NCBI RefSeq assembly: GCF_943193085.1
Contig: NZ_CALPCU010000025.1
Span: 1-26,478 of the forward strand
Length of the DNA stretch: 26,478 bases
Reading direction: 5' to 3'
From: Vermiculatibacterium agrestimuris
Lineage (GTDB): Bacteria; Bacillota; Clostridia; Oscillospirales; Oscillospiraceae
The notes beneath the pieces were generated by a model, which did no database searches, had not been told where the DNA came from, and saw only the letters and a list, made by a program, of their open reading frames with translations. Position numbers and translations under genes: made by a program. This document shows positions 20,148-26,478 of this stretch, piece by piece (position 1 is the stretch's first letter; each line of letters opens with the position of its first letter).

Positions 20148-21527
20148 TCAGATGAGCTCTCCCAGCAAAAAGTCTTTCTCCGCGGCGGTGATATGGACAG
20201 ATTTTTCAATATTATGTAAACTGTATTGCCCTGGGAGCTTCACCTCCACATAGTTGGGGGCGTAGCCCCGGGTGAAGCCATCCTTCTCCTCCTCGAAGAG
20301 GACGGGAAGGCTCTGACCCACCCAGCTTTGGAGATAGGCGTGCTGGAGGGTCTCCGCCACCTGGGCGGCCCGGTGGGCCCGGCGCTCCTTCTCCCCGTTG
20401 GACACCTGATCCGGCATCCCGGCGGCGGGGGTGCCGGGCCTGGGGGAGTAGGGGAAGATGTGCATGGCGGTGAAGGTGCACTTCTCCAGAAAGGCCAGAG
20501 TCTGAGCAAATTCCTCCTCGGTCTCGCCGGGGAAGCCCACAATGAGGTCAGTGGTGATCCCTGGGTTTACATAATATTTACGCAGCAGCTTCACGCTCTC
20601 CAGGTAGCGGGCGGTATCATACCTCCGGTTCATCCGTTTCAGGGTGGCGTCGCAGCCAGACTGGAGAGAAAGATGAAAATGGGGGCATAAATTATGTAAA
20701 CTTAATATCCGCCGGCAGAAGTCCTCCGTGATGGTGCGGGGCTCCAGGCTCCCCAGGCGGATGCGGCACTCCGGCGCGGCGGCGCAGATGGCCTCCACCA
20801 GGTCGGCCAGCTCCGGCTTGTCTTCCTTGTCTTTCTGTTCTGCCCCTTTGGCCAGATCCCGGCCCCAGGAGGAGATCTCGATGCCGGTGAGCACCAGCTC
20901 CTTGTAGCCCTCCGCCATAAGGCGCCTGGCTTCCTCCGCCGCCCGCTGAACCGGGAGGGAGCGCACCGGGCCCCGGGCGTAGGGGATGATGCAGTAGGAG
21001 CAGAAATTGACGCAGCCGTCCTCCACCTTCAGCATGGCCCGGGTGCGGGAGGCCAGCCCGCCCGCGGGCAGCTCTTCGAAGATGCGGGTTGACATAATAT
21101 TATCGGTGGTCACAAGACAGGGGGACGGGTCTTCTGCCCCGGGGGGACAGTAAGAACCGTCCTCCTGTCTTGTCTGGGCGGAGGCGCGGGAAGCCGCCAG
21201 CCGTTCCAGTTCGTCCAAAAAGGCCAGCCTTTGGCTGGCGCCGCCCACCAGATCCACCTCCAGCCGGGCCACGGCCTGGGGGTCGGTCTGGGCGTAGCAG
21301 CCGCACACCGCCACGACGGCGGCGGGATTGGCCTTTCTGGCCCGGCGGATAGCCTGCCGGGACTTGTGGTCGCTGACGGCGGTGACGGTGCAGGTGTTGA
21401 TGATGCAGACGTCGGCGGCCTGGCCGAAGGGCACCAGCGTATGGCCCCGGCCTGTCAGCTCCCGTTCCATGGCCTGGGTCTCGTACTGGTTGACCTTGCA
21501 GCCCAGAGTATAGATGGCGATTTTCAT
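20148..21527 (-). CDS. mtaB: tRNA t6A37 methylthiotransferase MtaB
   Basis: A 459-residue radical-SAM methylthiotransferase that converts t6A37 to ms2t6A37 in ANN-decoding tRNAs. The N-terminal UPF0004 domain holds the Cys triad for the auxiliary cluster (Cys10, Cys46, Cys77 in TLGCKVNQYE, NTCTVT and CGCYAQ). The radical-SAM cluster cysteines are Cys172, Cys176 and Cys179 (GCVNFCSYC). A C-terminal TRAM-like region follows (about 395-455). TLGCKVNQ is typical of MtaB rather than MiaB. ATG at 21527 follows GGAGG. Four copies of an AT-rich 14-mer lie inside the gene, using codons such as TTA and AAT that are rare in the surroundings. Confidence 0.96.
   Translation of the reverse strand: MKIAIYTLGCKVNQYETQAMERELTGRGHTLVPFGQAADVCIINTCTVTAVSDHKSRQAIRRARKANPAAVVAVCGCYAQTDPQAVARLEVDLVGGASQRLAFLDELERLAASRASAQTRQEDGSYCPPGAEDPSPCLVTTDNIMSTRIFEELPAGGLASRTRAMLKVEDGCVNFCSYCIIPYARGPVRSLPVQRAAEEARRLMAEGYKELVLTGIEISSWGRDLAKGAEQKDKEDKPELADLVEAICAAAPECRIRLGSLEPRTITEDFCRRILSLHNLCPHFHLSLQSGCDATLKRMNRRYDTARYLESVKLLRKYYVNPGITTDLIVGFPGETEEEFAQTLAFLEKCTFTAMHIFPYSPRPGTPAAGMPDQVSNGEKERRAHRAAQVAETLQHAYLQSWVGQSLPVLFEEEKDGFTRGYAPNYVEVKLPGQYSLHNIEKSVHITAAEKDFLLGELI
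20208..20221 (-). repeat. Dispersed 14-mer copy 2 (GTTTACATAATATT)
   Basis: Inside mtaB near its 3' end, oriented on the minus strand. Identical to copy 3, which is inverted 344 bases away. Confidence 0.75.
20565..20578 (+). repeat. Dispersed 14-mer copy 3 (GTTTACATAATATT)
   Basis: Inside mtaB, oriented on the plus strand; a perfect inverted copy of the one at 20208-20221. Confidence 0.75.
20688..20701 (-). repeat. Dispersed 14-mer copy 4 (GTTTACATAATTTA)
   Basis: Inside mtaB on the minus strand. It shares the first 11 bases with copies 2 and 3 and the TTA ending with copy 1. Confidence 0.72.
21088..21101 (+). repeat. Dispersed 14-mer copy 5 (GTTGACATAATATT)
   Basis: Inside mtaB on the plus strand, in the linker region between the UPF0004 and radical-SAM domains. 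It has the G variant at position 4, as in copy 1. Confidence 0.72.
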
Positions 21528-21555
21528 GGGTTTTCCCTCCAACCCCATTTCATGC

Positions 21556-21585
21556 TTGAAAGAGCGGTGGGGTTTGCTGTATAAT
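21556..21585 (+). promoter_or_regulatory. Sigma-A promoter of the YfbR-ACT-UPF0210 operon
   Basis: TTGAAA at 21556-21561, an 18-base spacer and a perfect TATAAT at 21580-21585. The leader, about 70 bases, contains a 7-bp hairpin (CGGCGTT at 21626-21632 with AACGCCG at 21645-21651) that ends at the ribosome site and could hinder translation. Confidence 0.7.
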
Positions 21586-21662
21586 CAGTTACATTGATTC
21601 CAGGCTATTATTATAAAAGAGAAAACGGCGTTCGTCCAGAGGCAAACGCCGGGGAGGGGACA

Positions 21663-22241
21663 ATGTCCTACAATTTTTTTGCCCTCATGGGCCGGATGCG
21701 CTATATCGACCGCTGGGGGCTTATGCGCAATACCCAGGTGGAGAACATCCAGGAGCACTCCCACATGGTGGCTGTTCTGGCCCATGCCCTGGCGGTCATT
21801 GACCGGGAGAAGTTCGGCGGCAGGGTGGATCCGGGGAAGGCCGCCGTGGCGGGGCTTTACCACGACGCCTCGGAGATCCTCACCGGGGATCTGCCCACCC
21901 CGGTGAAGTACGATAACCCTGCCATCAAAAGCGCCTACAAGGCGGTGGAGAGTGTGGCGGCGGATAAGCTTTTGTCCCTTTTGCCGGAGGAGATGCGCGG
22001 GGAGTTCGCCCCCTATGTCCGGGAGGAGCTGGAGCCTGAGCTGCTCGCCGTCGTAAAGGCCGCCGACAAGCTCTCCGCCCACATCAAGTGCCTGGAGGAG
22101 GTCAAGGCGGGCAACGCCGAGTTCCGTCTGGCGGCGGAGCAGACCCGGAAGGCTCTGGAGCAGATGGATCTGCCCGCTCTAAGCTACTTTATGGAGCACT
22201 TCCTCCCCGGTTTTGAGCTGACCCTGGATGAATTGCAGTAA
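21663..22241 (+). CDS. 5'-deoxynucleotidase, YfbR-like HD hydrolase
   Basis: A 192-residue HD-domain phosphohydrolase expected to remove phosphate from deoxyribonucleoside 5'-monophosphates. The YfbR pattern is intact: Arg17-Trp18, His32 (EHSH), His67-Asp68 (YHDASE), Glu71, Asp76 (GDLPTPVK) and Asp135 (KAADKLSAH). Length is close to the E. coli enzyme (~199). ATG at 21663 follows GGGGAGGGG with a short spacing; an upstream start in the same frame would lie in the leader. It leads a four-gene operon; the next gene begins 11 bases after its stop. Confidence 0.93.
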   Translation: MSYNFFALMGRMRYIDRWGLMRNTQVENIQEHSHMVAVLAHALAVIDREKFGGRVDPGKAAVAGLYHDASEILTGDLPTPVKYDNPAIKSAYKAVESVAADKLLSLLPEEMRGEFAPYVREELEPELLAVVKAADKLSAHIKCLEEVKAGNAEFRLAAEQTRKALEQMDLPALSYFMEHFLPGFELTLDELQ

Positions 22242-22252
22242 AGGGCTGGACG

Positions 22253-22759
22253 GTGGATTTTATGAAATGGATCGCATTGCTGCCCGTGGCGGTGTTTCCC
22301 TACGCCATCTGGGTGGTGGGAGATCTGGCGAAGGCGGGCGGGACGGCGTCGCCCGTTTTTTCTCCGGTGCTTCTGCTGGGGCTTTTCTGGCTTCTGGGCC
22401 TTGCGGGGGCGGTCGTCACCCTATGGCAGAGCCTCCGGGGCCGCTGGGAGGGGCGGAAGCTGGCCCTGGCCAGTATGCTCATCAAACTGTTTCACATCCA
22501 GAATTACATCGTGCTGTTTCTGGGGGCCATGTTTCTCTTCGCCATCCCCATGGTGCCGGTGCTGATCTGGGTGGTGGATGTATTGACCATCTTCCTCAGC
22601 GGGTTGGTGGGCCTGGCGGCGGTGTTCCGGTGCCGGGTGGAGGGCAGGCTGAGCAACCGGACGGCCGTCGTCAATGGGATATTACAGTTCCTGTTCTGCG
22701 TGGACATATTCAGCGCCATTTGGGTGTACCGTAATACAAAGGAGGCATTTTTATCATGA
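22253..22759 (+). CDS. Small polytopic membrane protein of unknown function
   Basis: A 168-residue hydrophobic protein I do not recognise. There are about four or five membrane segments (about residues 8-27, 38-57, 84-100, 102-124 and 141-158). A polar loop, RGRWEGRK, lies between helices two and three. GTG at 22253 is preceded by AAAGGG; ATG at 22262 is an alternative. Its last bases overlap the ATG of the ACT gene by four (ATGA), which implies coupled translation. Position within the operon is the only clue to its role. Confidence 0.75.
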   Translation: MDFMKWIALLPVAVFPYAIWVVGDLAKAGGTASPVFSPVLLLGLFWLLGLAGAVVTLWQSLRGRWEGRKLALASMLIKLFHIQNYIVLFLGAMFLFAIPMVPVLIWVVDVLTIFLSGLVGLAAVFRCRVEGRLSNRTAVVNGILQFLFCVDIFSAIWVYRNTKEAFLS

Positions 22760-23025
22760 GAGCCATCGTCACCGTCATTGGAAAGGATCAGGTGGGCATC
22801 ATCGCCCGGGTCTGCGCCCTTTTGAGCCAGCAGGGGGTCAACGTGCTGGACATCAGCCAGACCATTCTGCAGGAGTATTTCACCATGATCATGCTGGTGG
22901 ATACAAAGGACGCCAAGGTGCCCTTCGCGGAGCTGGTAAAGCTGCTGGAGGAGGAGGGCAAGACCCAGGGCCTGGCCATCCACGCGCAGAGAGAAGATAT
23001 TTTTAATGCCATGCACCGCATTTGA
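22756..23025 (+). CDS. ACT-domain protein (UPF0237 family)
   Basis: An 89-residue protein that is essentially one ACT domain (MRAIVTVIGKDQVGIIARVCALL at the start, then VNVLDISQTI and FTMIMLVD). ACT domains bind small ligands such as amino acids and regulate partners. UPF0237 genes are commonly next to UPF0210 genes, as here, so it is probably the regulatory partner of the next protein. AAGGAGG lies 10 bases before the ATG, within the preceding gene. The gap to the next gene is 12 bases. Confidence 0.94.
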   Translation: MRAIVTVIGKDQVGIIARVCALLSQQGVNVLDISQTILQEYFTMIMLVDTKDAKVPFAELVKLLEEEGKTQGLAIHAQREDIFNAMHRI

Positions 23026-23037
23026 GAGGTGATAGCC

Positions 23038-24402
23038 ATGCCCATGTTCAATTCCAATGAAATTTTAGATACCATCCATATGATCGACCAGCAGCACCTG
23101 GACGTGCGGACCATCACCATGGGGGTGTCTCTGCTGGACTGCTGCGACAGCGATCCCAAGGCCGCCTGCCGGAAGATCTATGAAAAGATCGTCCGCTCCG
23201 CCAAGGATCTGGTGAAGACGGGGGAGGACATCGAACACGAATTTGGGATCCCCATCGTCAACAAGCGCATCTCGGTGACCCCCATGGCCCTGGTGGCGGG
23301 GGCCTCCCGGTGCGAGGACTACACCCCCTTCGCCGTGGCCCTGGATAAGGCCAGGGCCGAGACGGGAGTCAACTTTATCGGCGGCTTCTCCGCCCTGGTG
23401 CAGAAGGGCATGACCCCCGCCGACGAAAAGCTCATCCGCTCCATCCCTCAGGCCCTCAGTGAGACGGAGCTGGTCTGCGGCAGCGTCAACGTGGGCTCCA
23501 CCAAGGCGGGGATCAACATGGACGCAGTGGCCCTCATGGGCCGCACCATCAAGGACTTGGCCCAGCGTACCGCCGATCGGGGGGGCTTTGGCTGCGCCAA
23601 GCTGGTGGTGTTCTGCAACGCCGTGGAGGATAACCCCTTCATGGCGGGGGCCTTCCACGGGGTCAGCGAGGGCGACCGGGTCATCAACGTGGGAGTCTCC
23701 GGCCCCGGGGTGGTGTACCACGCCCTCCAAAGCGTGAAGGGTGCCCCCTTCGACGTGGTGGCCGAGACGGTGAAGAAGACCGCCTTCCGCATCACCCGCA
23801 TGGGCCAGCTGGTGGCCCAGGAGGCCTCCCGCTGGCTGAACGTGCCCTTCGGCATCGTGGATCTCTCCCTGGCCCCCACCCCCGCCATCGGGGACAGCGT
23901 GGCCCGGATTTTGGAGGAGATGGGCCTGGAGACCTGCGGCACCCACGGCACCACCGCCGCCCTGGCCCTTCTCAACGACGCGGTGAAGAAGGGGGGCGTC
24001 ATGGCCTCCTCCAGCGTGGGCGGCCTCTCTGGAGCCTTTATCCCGGTCAGCGAGGACGAGGGCATGATCGCCGCCGCCCAGTCGGGAACCTTGTGCCTTG
24101 ACAAGCTGGAGGCCATGACCTGTGTGTGCTCGGTGGGCCTTGATATGATCGCCGTTCCCGGCGACACCACCGCCGAGACCATCTCCGCCATCATCGCCGA
24201 CGAGGCAGCTATCGGCATGGTCAACTCCAAGACCACCGCCGTGCGGCTCATCCCCGCCCCCGGCAAAAAGGTGGGGGACATGGTGGAGTTCGGCGGGCTG
24301 CTGGGCTCGGCCCCGGTGATGCCGGTACACCCTGAGTCCAGCGCGGACTTTGTCCGCCGTGGAGGCCGGATCCCGGCCCCCATGCAGAGCCTGAAAAATT
24401 GA
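23038..24402 (+). CDS. UPF0210 (PFL-like family) protein
   Basis: A 454-residue protein of the UPF0210/DUF711 family, which has a pyruvate formate-lyase-like barrel fold but no proven reaction. Seen: DVRTITMGVSLLDC near the start, NKRISVTPMALVAGA, NFIGGFSALVQKGMT, CGSVNVGSTKAGINMDAV, VNVGVSGPGVVYHAL, THGTTAALALLNDAVKKGG and the C-terminal RGGRIPAPMQSLKN. I see no glycyl-radical site of a true pyruvate formate-lyase. ATG at 23038 follows GAGAGGTG; GTG at 23029 overlaps that site. Paired with the ACT protein upstream. Confidence 0.94.
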   Translation: MPMFNSNEILDTIHMIDQQHLDVRTITMGVSLLDCCDSDPKAACRKIYEKIVRSAKDLVKTGEDIEHEFGIPIVNKRISVTPMALVAGASRCEDYTPFAVALDKARAETGVNFIGGFSALVQKGMTPADEKLIRSIPQALSETELVCGSVNVGSTKAGINMDAVALMGRTIKDLAQRTADRGGFGCAKLVVFCNAVEDNPFMAGAFHGVSEGDRVINVGVSGPGVVYHALQSVKGAPFDVVAETVKKTAFRITRMGQLVAQEASRWLNVPFGIVDLSLAPTPAIGDSVARILEEMGLETCGTHGTTAALALLNDAVKKGGVMASSSVGGLSGAFIPVSEDEGMIAAAQSGTLCLDKLEAMTCVCSVGLDMIAVPGDTTAETISAIIADEAAIGMVNSKTTAVRLIPAPGKKVGDMVEFGGLLGSAPVMPVHPESSADFVRRGGRIPAPMQSLKN

Positions 24403-24477
24403 GGGCGATCATTTTCAGCCCCCATTCTCTGCCGGGTTTGCCTGAAAGAAAAATTGGCAAAAACGCCATAAAATCCC

Positions 24478-24506
24478 TTTCCAAAACAGCGGCGCCGGTG
24501 TATACT
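24478..24506 (+). promoter_or_regulatory. pgi: Sigma-A promoter of pgi
   Basis: TTTCCA at 24478-24483, a 17-base spacer and TATACT at 24501-24506. Near the predicted start a small hairpin, AGGAC-AAGC-GTCCT, follows at 24517-24530. Confidence 0.55.
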
Positions 24507-24559
24507 GTACATACAGGAGGACAAGCGTCCTGAATTTGTTTACTCAGGAGGTCACTGAT

Positions 24560-25894
24560 ATGCTTCATCTTGATCTTTCCAACGTTTCTCCCTTCCTTCC
24601 CGCTGGCTGGCGCGCTGGGGAGGAAAAGGGCCTGGAGAAGGCCCATGAATATGTAATGAACGGCACCGGCGCGGGCAGCGATTACCTGGGCTGGGTCCGC
24701 CTCCCCGCCGACTACGACAAGGCGGAGTTTGCCCGCATCCAGAAGGCCGCCGCCAAGATCCGCTCCGACTCCCAGGCTCTGGTGGTCATCGGCATCGGCG
24801 GCAGCTACCTGGGGGCCCGGGCGGTCATTGAGACCCTGACCTCCAACAACTACAACCTGGCCAGGAAGGGCGGCCCCGCCATCTACTTCGCCGGCAACGG
24901 CCTCTCCGCCGACGCTATGAACGAGGTCATCGACCTGGTGAAGGACGTGGACTTCTCCGTCAACGTCATCTCCAAGTCGGGCACCACCACCGAGCCCGCC
25001 GTGGCCTTCCGCATCTTTAAGGCCCTTCTGGAGGAGAAGTACGGCAAGGAGGGGGCCAGGGGCCGCATCTACGCCACCACCGACGCCAAGCGGGGGGCGC
25101 TGAAGGGTCTCAGCGACAAGGAGGGCTATGAGGAGTTCGTGGTGCCCGACGATGTGGGCGGGCGTTACAGCGTCCTCACTGCCGTGGGCCTTCTGCCCAT
25201 CGCCGCCGCCGGGCTGGATATCGAGGCTCTGATGGCGGGCGCCCGGGAGGAGATGGAGCTTCTCGCCAAGCCCGGCATGGACAACCCCGCCTGGCAGTAC
25301 GCCGCCGCCCGCCATGCCCTCTATGAAAGCGGCAAGCGGGTGGAGATCCTGGCCGGCTACGAGCCCGCCTTCCGGTTCTTCGGCGAGTGGTGGAAGCAGC
25401 TGTTCGGAGAGAGCGAGGGCAAGGAGGGCAAGGGCCTGTTCCCCGCCAGCGTGGAGTTCACCGCCGACCTGCACTCCATGGGCCAGTTCATCCAGCAGGG
25501 CGAGCGGGTGATGATGGAGACCGTGGTGCGCTTCGACAAGGCCCACAGCTCCCTCAATATCCCCAACGATCCGGAGAATGTGGACGGGCTCAACTTCCTG
25601 TCCGGCAAGTCCATGGCCTTCGTGGCCGAGCAGGCCCTGCGGGGGGTCATCCTGGCCCATGTGGACGGCGGGGTGCCCAACATCCTCATCACCGCCCCCG
25701 CCCGGGACGAGCGGAGCCTGGGCGCGCTGATCTACTTCTTCGAGTTCGCCTGCGGCGTCTCCGGCTACCTGCTGGGGGTCAACCCCTTCGACCAGCCGGG
25801 GGTGGAGGCTTACAAGAACAACATGTACGCCCTGCTGGGCAAGCCCGGCTATGAGCGGCAAAAGGCTGAGCTGGAAAAGCGGCTGGGCTGCTGA
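24560..25894 (+). CDS. pgi: Glucose-6-phosphate isomerase
   Basis: A 444-residue phosphoglucose isomerase interconverting glucose 6-phosphate and fructose 6-phosphate. Phosphate-binding SKSGTTTEP (138-146), VVIGIGGSYLGARA (75-88), GGRYSVLTAVG (200-210, with Arg202), EWWKQLFGESEGK with the catalytic base region, DLHSMGQFIQQG, and the Lys of a NPFDQPGVEAYK segment near the C-terminus are all present. The length suits the short Firmicutes type. AGGAGGTC lies 7-8 bases before ATG 24560. Confidence 0.97.
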   Translation: MLHLDLSNVSPFLPAGWRAGEEKGLEKAHEYVMNGTGAGSDYLGWVRLPADYDKAEFARIQKAAAKIRSDSQALVVIGIGGSYLGARAVIETLTSNNYNLARKGGPAIYFAGNGLSADAMNEVIDLVKDVDFSVNVISKSGTTTEPAVAFRIFKALLEEKYGKEGARGRIYATTDAKRGALKGLSDKEGYEEFVVPDDVGGRYSVLTAVGLLPIAAAGLDIEALMAGAREEMELLAKPGMDNPAWQYAAARHALYESGKRVEILAGYEPAFRFFGEWWKQLFGESEGKEGKGLFPASVEFTADLHSMGQFIQQGERVMMETVVRFDKAHSSLNIPNDPENVDGLNFLSGKSMAFVAEQALRGVILAHVDGGVPNILITAPARDERSLGALIYFFEFACGVSGYLLGVNPFDQPGVEAYKNNMYALLGKPGYERQKAELEKRLGC

Positions 25895-25930
25895 GGGAAT
25901 TTGAAATTTTCGTGAATTTGCGTAAAAGAG

Positions 25931-25959
25931 TTGCAACCAAGCGGGAAAAATGTTACCAT
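25931..25959 (+). promoter_or_regulatory. Sigma-A promoter of the P-loop protein gene
   Basis: TTGCAA at 25931-25936, a 17-base spacer and TACCAT at 25954-25959, about 45 bases before the ribosome site. There is no obvious terminator between pgi and this promoter. Confidence 0.6.
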
Positions 25960-26012
25960 AGAACCAGAAACCGGGAACACTGTCCGGTGGACAACGTGAA
26001 GGAGTGATCAAC

Positions 26013-26426
26013 ATGGTTAGAGTGATCATGGGAGTCAAGGGTACCGGCAAGACCAAGCAGATGATCGAGCTGATCAATGCCGCCGCCAAGAGCGAGGCCG
26101 GAAGCGTGGTCTGCATCGAGCACGGCAGCAAGCTGACCTATGACATTCATTATCAGATCCGTTTGATCGAGGCGAAGGATTACGCCTTGCAGAACTTTGA
26201 TATGCTCAAGGGCTTTATCAGCGGCCTCCACGCGGGCAACTACGACATCACCCAGGTGTTTGTGGAGAGCCTGACAAAGCTGGTGAACGTCTCCGCTGAG
26301 GATCCTCAGGTGGAGCACTTCCTGGACTGGCTCAACGACTTCGGTGAGAAGAACGGCATCAAGTTCACCATCACCATCTCCGCCGACGCCTCCCTGGCCT
26401 CCGACGGGGTGAAGAAGTACTTCTGA
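26013..26426 (+). CDS. Small P-loop NTPase-like protein of unknown function
   Basis: A 137-residue protein. The Walker A motif is clear, GVKGTGKT at residues 7-14 immediately after the first beta-strand (MVRVIM). A possible Walker B is ITQVFVES at about 79-86. It is only big enough for a minimal P-loop core. Relatives are sometimes labelled PilT-like or ATP-binding, which I do not consider supported here. ATG at 26013 follows AAGGAG with 8 bases. It has its own promoter and is followed by a hairpin at the window end. Confidence 0.85.
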   Translation: MVRVIMGVKGTGKTKQMIELINAAAKSEAGSVVCIEHGSKLTYDIHYQIRLIEAKDYALQNFDMLKGFISGLHAGNYDITQVFVESLTKLVNVSAEDPQVEHFLDWLNDFGEKNGIKFTITISADASLASDGVKKYF

Positions 26427-26462
26427 GTCCTGCAAAAGAGAAAAACAAAAGAAAACCGGCCG

Positions 26463-26478
26463 CCACTTTCGGAAGTGG
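26463..26478 (+). terminator. Start of a terminator hairpin cut by the right edge
   Basis: CCACTT-TCGG-AAGTGG forms a stable hairpin, with CCGGCCG just before it that would pair with sequence beyond the edge, and an A-rich run upstream. Probably ends the P-loop gene. Confidence 0.6.

Noticed and set aside
24453..24476. Weak hairpin TGGC/GCCA after the UPF0210 gene as a terminator
   Set aside because: Only four base pairs and an interrupted T-run; too weak to call.
24248..26131. 627-codon minus-strand frame over pgi
   Set aside because: Covers pgi, its promoter and the UPF0210 end without any motif; a shadow frame.
1..26478. tRNA, rRNA, CRISPR, insertion sequences or phage genes
   Set aside because: None of their hallmarks (cloverleaf arms with CCA end, spaced direct repeats, transposase motifs, terminal inverted repeats with target duplications) was seen on either strand.

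Overview
This window looks like chromosome from a GC-rich, spore-forming member of the Clostridia, most likely Oscillospiraceae (Flavonifractor/Lawsonibacter/Intestinimonas-like). The evidence is the yabP-yabQ-divIC-S1 sporulation/division block, RNase Y, SLH wall anchoring, a BspA-type leucine-rich surface protein, strong AGGAGG ribosome sites, sigma-A promoters and many Rho-independent terminators in GC-rich DNA. The genus is an inference. I see no rRNA, tRNA, CRISPR array, insertion sequence or prophage gene. About 25 protein genes fill the window and none is cut by its edges.

Layout. 1-2384: a small zinc-ribbon membrane protein faces a dCMP deaminase-family gene and a tandem-duplicated CmpB/TMEM229-type membrane protein. 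2385-2738: an intergenic region with a perfect-spacing sigma-A promoter, a rod-foldable ~210-nt transcript and its own terminator, proposed as a 6S-like RNA. 2739-5541: RNase Y, then a ferredoxin-fused aldo/keto reductase. 5590-8151 (minus): a secreted LRR-transglutaminase-SLH protein. 8349-10307 (minus): an orphan PTS EIIC with a strikingly symmetric operator-like palindrome, then biotin ligase. 10436-11965 (plus): yabP, yabQ, divIC and an S1-domain protein, led by a sigma-E-like promoter. 12039-13997 (minus): an MFS exporter and its TetR regulator, each with a palindrome at its promoter. 14116-15561 (minus): pyruvate kinase.

15691-20021 (minus) reads as a surface polymer acylation locus: VOC protein, acyltransferase-3 membrane protein, MBOAT O-acyltransferase and DHHW/AlgJ-like protein. 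20148-21527 (minus) is mtaB, a tRNA methylthiotransferase. Across 18.5-21.1 kb a 14-base AT-rich motif occurs five times in both orientations. 21663-24402 (plus) is a tight four-gene operon: YfbR-like 5'-deoxynucleotidase, small membrane protein, ACT-domain protein and UPF0210 protein; the last two are a conserved pair whose role I do not know. 24560-26426 (plus): glucose-6-phosphate isomerase and a small P-loop protein of unknown role.

Most of the window is housekeeping. The parts least explained by known annotation are the structured RNA before rny, the dispersed 14-mer, the PTS palindrome, the yabQ tail that runs into divIC, the acyltransferase lacking its RX10H histidine, and the ACT/UPF0210 operon. 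All calls were made by reading the sequence; no alignment, fold or database search was run.
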